NCBI GenBank assembly: GCA_016790635.1
Contig: JAEUOR010000013.1
Span: 202,336-266,335, forward strand
Direction of reading: 5' to 3'
DNA from: Burkholderiales bacterium
GTDB taxonomy: Bacteria > Pseudomonadota > Gammaproteobacteria > Burkholderiales > JAEUOS01
DNA: 64,000 bases
Part shown: positions 33,120 through 40,304 of the stretch, one piece after another
How the letters are laid out: each line of letters opens with the position of its first letter
Position numbering within the stretch: position 1 is the first letter of the stretch
Made by a program: the position numbers and the translations under genes
The notes under the pieces: generated by a model
What the model was told of the DNA's origin: nothing
What the model saw: only the letters and a program-made list of their open reading frames with translations
The model's database searches: none

Positions 33120-33923
33120 ATGACGATTGTTGCGATGGGCCGGGAACTGGGTAGCCGCGGCAAAGCAGTCGCCGAAGGTGTGGCAAGCGCGCTTGACGCG
33201 GCCCTGATCCACTACGAGATCATCGATCACCTGGCCGACCGCAATCGCGTGCGCAAAAGCCATGTCGCGCGCTTTCTCGATGACACCGATCTGAGCAGGC
33301 CGCTGACCGCGGAAGACACGCTGCCCACGATCCTGGCAGCGACCGAGATCCTCGACATCGCGTCGATTCCCGAGTCGGTGGTGTTGCGCGGCTGGGGTGG
33401 CGTAGGCCTCTTGCGTTCAGTACCCCATGTGGTGCGCGTGCGCATTACCGCGCCGCTCGAGGTGCGCGTGCGCAATCTGCTTGCAGCCTCGGGTTCCGAG
33501 GACGAGGCCAGGGTGAGGGAGGAAATCGCCCTTTTCGACGAGGCGCACTCGGCGGTCATGAGGCGCCATTTTGGTGTCGATTACGACGACCCCGAGCTCT
33601 ACGACCTGGTGCTTGACACGGCGGAACTCGAGCCGGCCGAGTGTGCCAAGTGCGTTGTCGACTTCAGCCTGGACAAGCGATTTATCGAGACCCGGACGTC
33701 CCGCCTCAGCCTGGTGAGCCTCACCAGGGCAACACATGTGCGTGCGCTGCTCAAGCTGCACCCCCCGACGCGTGACGTGTCGATCGACGTGATCGCCGCC
33801 GGCGATCACGTCACCCTGTCCGGCGAGGTTGCGAACGAGGAAATCCGGGCTCGCTGCGAGTTGGTCGCGCGGCGCGTGCCCGGCATTGGCAGCATAAGCA
33901 ATCAGTTGCGCGTCGCCGCCTGA
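33120..33923 (+). CDS. Cytidylate kinase-like protein with C-terminal BON domain
   Basis: 267 aa from ATG 33120 (MTIVAMGRELGSRGK); ATG 33087 is possible. The first ~200 residues resemble the cytidylate-kinase-like (Cmk2) family: a GRELGSRG loop replaces the classical P-loop, with HYEIIDHLA and LRGWGGVGLL downstream. The last ~65 residues look like a BON domain (VSIDVIAAGDHVTLSGEV...VPGIGSISNQL), usually a membrane or ligand-binding module. No signal peptide is seen. Substrate and partner are unknown. Confidence 0.72.
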   Translation: MTIVAMGRELGSRGKAVAEGVASALDAALIHYEIIDHLADRNRVRKSHVARFLDDTDLSRPLTAEDTLPTILAATEILDIASIPESVVLRGWGGVGLLRSVPHVVRVRITAPLEVRVRNLLAASGSEDEARVREEIALFDEAHSAVMRRHFGVDYDDPELYDLVLDTAELEPAECAKCVVDFSLDKRFIETRTSRLSLVSLTRATHVRALLKLHPPTRDVSIDVIAAGDHVTLSGEVANEEIRARCELVARRVPGIGSISNQLRVAA

Positions 33924-33975
33924 CCCTTGCGGGCCGGCCCGCAAGAACCGCTGCCTGGCGAGGAGCCGCGAGACT

Positions 33976-35343
33976 TCAGCGCATTCCCGGCAGGCTGCCG
34001 CCCATGAAGCGGCCCATTCCGCGCATCATCTTTGCCAGGCCGCCCTGTTTCATCTGTTTCATCATCGTGCGCATCTGCTCGAACTGCTTGAGCAGACGAT
34101 TGACCTCCTGCACGGGAACGCCGGCACCTTTCGCGATGCGCTGCTTGCGCTTGGCCTTGATCAGGTCCGGGTGAATGCGTTCCTGCGGCGTCATGGAGTT
34201 GATGATGCCTTCCATGCGCCGGACCTCGCGCTCGGCTCGGTCGAGGTCGGCTCCCTGCGCTGCTTGGGCGAATTGCGCCGGCAACTTGTCCATGAAGGTC
34301 GATAGGCCGCCCATCTTTCGCATCTGGCCGATCTGCGACTTGAAGTCTTCTAGGTCGAAGCGCTCCCCGGTGCGAATCTTGTCGGCGACCTTCTTGGCCG
34401 CTTCCAGGTCGACCCCCCGGTGGGCTTCCTCGACGAGCGAAAGAATGTCTCCCATGCCGAGGATGCGTCCGGCCATGCGCTCAGGATGAAAGACCTCGAA
34501 CCCGCCCAACTTCTCGCCAGTGCCCGCGAACTTGATGGGCGCCCCGGTGATATGCCGTACCGAGAGCGCCGCACCACCGCGCGCGTCTCCGTCGAGCTTG
34601 GTCAGGATGACTCCGGTCAGCGGCAGGGCGTCGCCGAAGGCCTTGGCCGTGTTCACCGCATCCTGGCCCAGCATGGCGTCGACGACAAACAGCGTTTCGA
34701 CCGGGTCCAGCGCGGCATGCAACGCACGGATCTCCTCCATCATCGCGGTATCCACGCCGAGGCGTCCCGCCGTATCGACGATCAGCACATCATGGAATTG
34801 CGTGCGCGCTTTGTTCAGGGCGGCAGTTGCGATGTCGACCGGTTTCTCACCCGGAGTCGCCGGGTAGAAGTCGACGCCAGCCTGTGCGCTGACGGTCTCC
34901 AATTGCTTGATGGCGGCCGGTCGGTAGACGTCGGTCGATACCGTGAGCACCTTCTTGCGATATTGTTCGCGGACCAGCTTGGCCAACTTTCCGGCCGAAG
35001 TCGTCTTGCCAGCGCCTTGCAGCCCGGCCAGGAGAATCACGGCCGGTGGCTTGGTCGCGAAATTCAGTTCGCGCGCGGCATCGCCCATGATCGCGGCCAA
35101 TTCGGCATTCACGACCCCGACCAGGGCTTGTCCGGGCGTCAGGCTCCCGACAACTTCAGTCCCCGCGGCCTTTTCCTTGATGCGCGCGATCAGGTCGCGC
35201 ACCACGGGAAGTGCGACATCAGCCTCGAGCAAGGCCATGCGCACCTCGCGCAGCATTTCGGCCATGTTGGCCTCGGTAAGACGCGCCTCACCTCGCAGCG
35301 TCTTGACCACTCGGGACAGCCTGGACGTGAGATTCTCGAGCAT
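33976..35343 (-). CDS. ffh: Signal recognition particle protein Ffh
   Basis: GTPase of the signal recognition particle that targets membrane proteins to SecYEG. ATG 35343 gives MLENLTSRLSRVVKTLRG and 455 aa. N domain, then G domain (GLQGAGKTTSAGKL, DTAGRLGVD, TKLDGDARGG), then a Met-rich M domain (MRTMMKQMKQGGLAKMM). Divergent from the CcsA-like gene, a conserved pairing. Confidence 0.97.
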   Translation of the reverse strand: MLENLTSRLSRVVKTLRGEARLTEANMAEMLREVRMALLEADVALPVVRDLIARIKEKAAGTEVVGSLTPGQALVGVVNAELAAIMGDAARELNFATKPPAVILLAGLQGAGKTTSAGKLAKLVREQYRKKVLTVSTDVYRPAAIKQLETVSAQAGVDFYPATPGEKPVDIATAALNKARTQFHDVLIVDTAGRLGVDTAMMEEIRALHAALDPVETLFVVDAMLGQDAVNTAKAFGDALPLTGVILTKLDGDARGGAALSVRHITGAPIKFAGTGEKLGGFEVFHPERMAGRILGMGDILSLVEEAHRGVDLEAAKKVADKIRTGERFDLEDFKSQIGQMRKMGGLSTFMDKLPAQFAQAAQGADLDRAEREVRRMEGIINSMTPQERIHPDLIKAKRKQRIAKGAGVPVQEVNRLLKQFEQMRTMMKQMKQGGLAKMMRGMGRFMGGSLPGMR

Positions 35344-35384
35344 CGGCGCTGTCGCGCTAAGCGGCATGAACTACAATTCTTTGG

Positions 35385-36218
35385 GTGCAAAAGATTCTAC
35401 TCCACGCGGGTGTCGCCGCACTCTATGCAGGGCTTGCGCTGCACTTCTGGCGCACCCGTTGGAGCTTTGCGGCGCGCGCGGCAGTCGCCGGGCGCGCCGG
35501 GTGGCGGGCATGGGAGCGCGTCGCATTGGCTTGCGCAGTCCTGGCGCATTGCGGGTTGCTGGCTGGCGAGATCTTCGACACCGGTGGTTTTCGTTTCGGC
35601 TTCGCCCATGCGTTGTCGGCGATGGCCCTGCTGGCGCTGGTCTTCTATGGCATTGAGAGCCTTTTCCACACGATCGACGGGGTCCCGGCGCTGGTGTTGC
35701 CGCCTTCCGCAGTGTGTGTATTGCTCCCGGCGGTCTTTCCGGGCGCGGTCAGCACCGTTCGCGCAACCGAACCGGCCTTTGTCGCCCATGTCGTCGTCGC
35801 GATGGCGGCATATGCCTTCATTGCGATTGCCGCCGTGCATGCGATTCTCATGCTGGTGATCGAGCGGCGATTGCAGCGTCCGGGGCGCTCGCCGGCTCCG
35901 GTCGGTTTGCCGCCGCTCCTGACGATGGAGAATCTGCTGTTCCGCATTCTCGCCGCCGGATTTGCGTTGCTGACCCTTACGCTGGCGAGCGGGCTTGTGT
36001 TTGCTGAAGAGATATTCGGCCGCACATTGCGCTTCGACCACAAGACGGTCTTCAGTCTGCTTGCCTGGCTGATCTTCGCGGTCTTGCTGCTTGGTCGACG
36101 CGCTTATGGATGGCGCGGGCGGGCTGCTCTCAACGGTACTTTCGCCGGATTTGCCATGCTTTTGCTGGCCTATATCGGTAGCCGCTTCGTCGTCGAAGTG
36201 GTGCTCGGCCGGGCCTGA
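35385..36218 (+). CDS. CcsA/YpjD-like cytochrome c assembly membrane protein
   Basis: Inner-membrane protein of 277 aa with about eight hydrophobic segments, matching the CcsA-related YpjD family that is routinely divergent from ffh. Features: GEIFDTGGFRFGF near residue 60, a Pro/Val-rich third helix, and LVFAEEIFGRTLRFDHKTVFSLLAWLIF in the C-terminal half. Start is GTG 35385. A role in haem or cytochrome handling is assumed from the family and has not been shown for most members. Confidence 0.85.
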   Translation: MQKILLHAGVAALYAGLALHFWRTRWSFAARAAVAGRAGWRAWERVALACAVLAHCGLLAGEIFDTGGFRFGFAHALSAMALLALVFYGIESLFHTIDGVPALVLPPSAVCVLLPAVFPGAVSTVRATEPAFVAHVVVAMAAYAFIAIAAVHAILMLVIERRLQRPGRSPAPVGLPPLLTMENLLFRILAAGFALLTLTLASGLVFAEEIFGRTLRFDHKTVFSLLAWLIFAVLLLGRRAYGWRGRAALNGTFAGFAMLLLAYIGSRFVVEVVLGRA

Positions 36219-36239
36219 CTGGCGCAGGCGCAACCGAAT

Positions 36240-36476
36240 ATGGCCAAACTGGCACTCGTCGTTTTTGCGATCGTTGGGTTCTTGCTTTGGTTGCGTTTTG
36301 CGGCACGGCGCGCGCGCGCGGAAAGCCCGCCGCCGCCGTTGGCGCGCGATGCTGGCGTCATGCTCGCCTGCGCGCATTGCGGTGTCCTGTTTCCGGGCGA
36401 TGATGCGATCACGGACGACCGCGGCCTGCATTTCTGCTGTGTGTCGCATCGTGACCTGGGTCCCGGCTCGCAATGA
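36240..36476 (+). CDS. PP0621-like small membrane-anchored zinc-ribbon protein
   Basis: 78 aa. One N-terminal transmembrane helix (residues ~3-19), a basic Arg/Ala linker, then CAHCGVLFPGDDA...HFCC, a half or distorted zinc ribbon. It resembles the small PP0621-type proteins found upstream of the pilS-like kinase. Its TGA overlaps the pilS ATG (ATGA), so it is coupled to the kinase and might tune it. Function unknown. Confidence 0.7.
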   Translation: MAKLALVVFAIVGFLLWLRFAARRARAESPPPPLARDAGVMLACAHCGVLFPGDDAITDDRGLHFCCVSHRDLGPGSQ

Positions 36477-38107
36477 CAGCGCTCGCGTTGCCATTTCGTT
36501 TCGGCCGGTTTGAATCGGCCGCTGTCGCCGAGGAGTATTGGCGCTCGCTTTCGTATTTCAACCTTTCTCGCCTGGTCGTCGCCGGCGCGCTTCTGTTCGC
36601 GATCGTCGCTTATGGGGATACACGGGTATTTGGCGCATCGGATCCGGCGCTTTTCTACAGGGTATGCCTCGCGTACCTTTTTTTGGCTGCCGCCTTCTGG
36701 TGGGGGTTGAAACGCATTCGCACGGTCTTTTCCGTCCACCTTGCCTTGCAGGCGGTCACGGATATCGCGGTGATCACGATGCTGGTCCACGCGAGCGGAG
36801 GAATTCGCTCGGGGCTCGGCATCCTCTACCTCATGCCGCTGGCAGCCGCGGCGTCGGTCACCGGCGGGCGCATGTCGCTGTTCTATGCGTCCTTGGCGAC
36901 GTTTGGTCTCTTCGCCGAGAACACCTACTGGGTACTACGATACGACATCGGCGTCTCGGACTACTTCCAGACCGGCCTGCTGGCGGCTGGCTGCTTCGTG
37001 GTGGCGATCGTCACCAACCGACTGGCCAAGCGACTCATAGCGAACGAGGCCCTGGTCCGGCAACGTTCAGCCGACCTGCGCGGCCAGATGGAGATCAACC
37101 GGCTGGTGATCCGTGACATGCCCTCGGGCGTCCTGGTCGTCGATGCCGATGGCCTCGTAAAACTGGCCAACCCGGAAGCCGAGCGCCTGCTGGGGCGCGA
37201 CCGTGCCGCCGGCCTGCCGCTGGCATCGCTTGCCCCTGCTCTGGACACCATTGGTCGCCGTTGGCGCTCGCAACACGGGGCGGGGCGACTGCAGGCGGAT
37301 ATCGGCGGCCAACAGGTTTACGTCAGGCTCGTCGACGCCGCGCGCGGCGCGGGCGGCGAGATGGTGATGTTCCTCGAAGACGCCGCCAAGCTGCGTGAGC
37401 AGGCGCAGCAGGTGAAGCTTGCGGCGCTGGGCAGGCTTACTGCAAACATTGCCCACGAGATACGCAATCCACTATCGGCCATCGGGCACGCCGCAGAACT
37501 CCTGGCAGAGGAGGGACGCGACTTTCCGCAACTCGGTCGACTGACCCGCATCATCGGCGAGAACACCGCCCGCCTGGACCGCATCGTGCAGGAGGTGCTG
37601 CAGCTCAATCGCCGCGATCGGGCGAGCGTCGAAGAGGTTCCCATGCAGGCCTTTCTGCGTTCGGTGGTCGAGCAGATCAGCCAAGCCGAGCGCGTTCCTC
37701 TAGAAGCATTCCGTATCAACATGCCGCCGGCTTGCGTCGCCGTCTTCGATCGCCAGCACCTCAATCGCATCCTCTGGAACCTGATCAACAACGCGTGGCG
37801 ACATTCTCGTCGGCAAGCGGGATCAATCTGGATCGATCTGACAGCGCGGCATGAGCGGCGCATCGAGTTGCATGTCCTTGATGATGGTGAAGGCATCGCC
37901 CCTGACCTTGTGGCTCAGCTCTTCGAGCCTTTTTTCACCACCTCGTCGCGCGGCATCGGCCTCGGCCTCTACATCGCCCGCGAACTCGCGGAGGCCAATC
38001 TCGCGTCTCTTGATTACGTGCCTGCGGCCGAGCGCGACCCCGGGCTGCGTGAGCGCGCCGGCGCCGCTGGCGCCGATTTCCGACTGATCATGGAAGGCTA
38101 TGGCTAG
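36473..38107 (+). CDS. pilS: Sensor histidine kinase PilS
   Basis: Membrane kinase of the PilS-PilR system that controls pilin transcription. Six N-terminal transmembrane helices (residues ~30-200), a PAS-like domain (~205-300; GVLVVDADGLVKLANPEAERLLG), the HisKA phospho-acceptor His328 in IAHEIRNPLSA, and an HATPase domain (NLINNAWRHS, DDGEGI, SRGIGLGLYIARELAE). 544 aa. Overlaps pilR by 8 bp. Confidence 0.93.
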   Translation: MTALALPFRFGRFESAAVAEEYWRSLSYFNLSRLVVAGALLFAIVAYGDTRVFGASDPALFYRVCLAYLFLAAAFWWGLKRIRTVFSVHLALQAVTDIAVITMLVHASGGIRSGLGILYLMPLAAAASVTGGRMSLFYASLATFGLFAENTYWVLRYDIGVSDYFQTGLLAAGCFVVAIVTNRLAKRLIANEALVRQRSADLRGQMEINRLVIRDMPSGVLVVDADGLVKLANPEAERLLGRDRAAGLPLASLAPALDTIGRRWRSQHGAGRLQADIGGQQVYVRLVDAARGAGGEMVMFLEDAAKLREQAQQVKLAALGRLTANIAHEIRNPLSAIGHAAELLAEEGRDFPQLGRLTRIIGENTARLDRIVQEVLQLNRRDRASVEEVPMQAFLRSVVEQISQAERVPLEAFRINMPPACVAVFDRQHLNRILWNLINNAWRHSRRQAGSIWIDLTARHERRIELHVLDDGEGIAPDLVAQLFEPFFTTSSRGIGLGLYIARELAEANLASLDYVPAAERDPGLRERAGAAGADFRLIMEGYG

Positions 38108-39479
38108 TACATCACTCCCACAACGTGGCGCCGAAGTTGCGCGTCGACGCGCGCCGCGCATTCTTGTGGTCGACGACGAAGCCGACATACGCGAACTCCT
38201 TGAATTGACCTTGGTGCGCATGGGTCTGACGGTCGATCTGGCAGGAGGCGTTGAAGAGGCCAAGGCCCTGATCGCCGAGCAGACTTACGATTTGTGCCTC
38301 ACAGACATGCGCATGGCCGATGGCAACGGCCTGGACCTGGTTCGCCATGTGGCCCAGATGTGCAGGGATCTGCCGATAGCGGTCATCACCGCGCACGGTA
38401 CGACCGACAACGCGGTGGCGGCGCTCAAGGCAGGGGCATTCGACTACTTGTCCAAGCCCGTCGGCCTCGAGCAGTTGCGTACCCTCGTGAAGTCGGCGAT
38501 CGAAGTGCCGACGGCCAGCGCTTCGGCTGAGTCGGGGCGCGGGTTGATCGGCGGCTCGAACGCGATCGTCGAGACGCGTGAGCTGATCGGACGCGTGGCC
38601 CGTAGTCTGGCTCCGGTGCACATTTGCGGCGAGTCCGGCACGGGCAAGGAATTGGCCGCACGGCTCTTGCACGAACAGTCGCTGCGATCCGGCGCGTTTG
38701 TCGCCGTCAATTGCGGAGCGATTCCGGAGAATCTCATGGAGAGCGAGTTCTTTGGATATCGCAAAGGGGCCTTCACAGGTGCCAGCGAAGATCGCGATGG
38801 TTTTTTCCAGGCCGCATCCAACGGTACACTGTTCTTGGACGAGGTTGCAGAGTTGCCGTTGGCGATGCAGGTCAAGCTGCTGCGCGCGATCCAGGAAAAG
38901 CAAGTGCGGCGAGTCGGTGCCACCACTGAAGAACGCATCGATGTGCGTATTGTGAGCGCTACCCACCAGAACCTGACTGCCCTGACCGTGGCAGGTAGAT
39001 TTCGCCAGGATCTGCTGTATCGACTCAATGTCATCGAGATTCGTACCCCGTCGTTGCGTGAGTGCCGCGAGGACATTGCCGGCATCGCGCGCGCGTTCGT
39101 CAATCGTGCCGCGGCAAACGCTAGCCAGGCCTTCCGTCTGGCCGATACAGCCATTGCCGCTCTGGAGAAATACGACTTTCCCGGCAACGTCCGGGAACTC
39201 GAAAACATCCTCGAACGTGCCATCGCACTCGCGCGCGGGGACCAGATCGTTGCCGAGGACTTGCGTCTGATCCCCACCCCGGCGGAGGACGCGCCGCGCA
39301 TCGCCGGGGAAGGTGATGCCGGCGGCCTGCCGCTCCCGGATTACCTGGATCGCATCGAGCGCGAGGCGATCCAGGGCGCCCTGCGGGAAGCCGGCGGCAA
39401 CCGTACTGCGGCGGCGCGCTTGCTTGGCGTGACCTTCCGCTCCTTGCGCTATCGATTGCAAAGGCTGGGGATTGACTGA
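38100..39479 (+). CDS. pilR: Sigma-54-dependent response regulator PilR
   Basis: NtrC-family activator. Receiver domain with phospho-acceptor Asp69 (LCLTDMRM) and the acidic pair VVDDE, AAA+ domain with Walker A GESGTGKE (~residue 178), the sigma-54 contact loop GAFTGA, and RQDLLYRLNV. A Fis-type helix-turn-helix ends the protein (GGNRTAAARLLGVTFRSLRY). It would activate pilA, which is not in this window. The pilS stop lies inside its first codons (ATGGCTAG). Confidence 0.95.
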   Translation: MASTSLPQRGAEVARRRAPRILVVDDEADIRELLELTLVRMGLTVDLAGGVEEAKALIAEQTYDLCLTDMRMADGNGLDLVRHVAQMCRDLPIAVITAHGTTDNAVAALKAGAFDYLSKPVGLEQLRTLVKSAIEVPTASASAESGRGLIGGSNAIVETRELIGRVARSLAPVHICGESGTGKELAARLLHEQSLRSGAFVAVNCGAIPENLMESEFFGYRKGAFTGASEDRDGFFQAASNGTLFLDEVAELPLAMQVKLLRAIQEKQVRRVGATTEERIDVRIVSATHQNLTALTVAGRFRQDLLYRLNVIEIRTPSLRECREDIAGIARAFVNRAAANASQAFRLADTAIAALEKYDFPGNVRELENILERAIALARGDQIVAEDLRLIPTPAEDAPRIAGEGDAGGLPLPDYLDRIEREAIQGALREAGGNRTAAARLLGVTFRSLRYRLQRLGID

Positions 39480-40065
39480 ACCGTCGCGCGCCTCGCGCGC
39501 CAGCCGCGCCATCCAATCCACCGGTTGGCATCCCGTGGCGCGGTGCATCGCGTCGCCGAACCACGACCAGCGTCCGGCCGGCATCGACATTGAACTGGTT
39601 GTCGTGCACGGCATCAGTCTGCCGCCAGGCCGCTTCGGCGGCCCCTTCGTCGAGCAACTCTTCACCAACCGCCTGGACCCGGCAGTGCACCCGTTCTTTG
39701 CCCAACTCGGTGAACTGCGAGTCTCCGCGCATTTCTTCATCCCGCGCGACGGCACGCTCAGGCAGTTCGTGTCCTGCCGCGATCGGGCCTGGCATGCCGG
39801 ACTATCAAGCTGGCGGGGGCGTCAAGCTTGCAACGATTTTTCCATCGGCATCGAACTCGAGGGAACCGACCTGCGCCCCTACACCGAAAGGCAGTACCGG
39901 CGCCTGGAAAGCCTGCTGCGTGATCTCGCCTGCGCCTATCCCCGGCTGCGTTCAATCGCCGGCCACGAGCATGTAGCTCCGGGCCGCAAGACCGACCCGG
40001 GGCCGGCGTTCGACTGGCGGAGGGTGGTGCGTGCGTCCGGCTTTGCGTCGCCGCAACGAAATTGA
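39472..40065 (+). CDS. ampD: 1,6-anhydro-N-acetylmuramyl-L-alanine amidase AmpD
   Basis: Cytoplasmic zinc amidase for recycling of anhydro-muropeptides. Zinc ligands fit His46 (VVVHGISLP) and the His and Asp of AGHEHVAPGRKTDPG. The WHAGLSSWRGRQACNDFSIG block is diagnostic. TTG at 39472 overlaps the pilR stop by 8 bp and fits the reading frame; 197 aa is normal. Confidence 0.94.
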   Translation: MTEPSRASRASRAIQSTGWHPVARCIASPNHDQRPAGIDIELVVVHGISLPPGRFGGPFVEQLFTNRLDPAVHPFFAQLGELRVSAHFFIPRDGTLRQFVSCRDRAWHAGLSSWRGRQACNDFSIGIELEGTDLRPYTERQYRRLESLLRDLACAYPRLRSIAGHEHVAPGRKTDPGPAFDWRRVVRASGFASPQRN

Positions 40066-40093
40066 CACAAAGTCTTGCGCGCCCTGAATTCCT

Positions 40094-40140
40094 ATACTAG
40101 ACTTGGGTTTACCGCGAGTACCTCATACAACATATAGTGT
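40094..40140. promoter_or_regulatory. Tandem NrdR boxes upstream of nrdA
   Basis: 40125-40140 has a full match to the core of the NrdR box (CwAyATaTwGkGT, positions 40128-40140: CAACATATAGTGT). A degenerate second box at 40094-40109 (ATACTAGACTTGGGTT) matches about 10 of 16 and starts exactly 31 bp upstream, the usual three-turn spacing. The -10-like TATACT (40093-40098) overlaps the upstream box. NrdR would repress nrdAB when dNTPs are plentiful. Confidence 0.65.
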
Positions 40141-40304
40141 GTGTGCGGGGTGGCGTCGCTCCGCGATTGGGGCCGGGGGTTTGCCGCGAGGCTTAGTGTT
40201 GTAACAGCGCGCGAAGCGCAGGCGGTGCCGCATCCAGCCGATCACGGGGACGGTTTAGTTGCGGGCGCAGAGCGCGCTTCGACCACAACATCAGGAGACT
40301 AACA

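Noticed and set aside
38112..39755. 547-codon minus-strand frame
   Set aside because: Antisense to pilR, which has complete receiver, AAA+ and HTH domains.
40062..40098. TTGACA/TATACT promoter for nrdA
   Set aside because: The gap is 25 bp, too long for a sigma-70 pair; only the -10-like element is mentioned.
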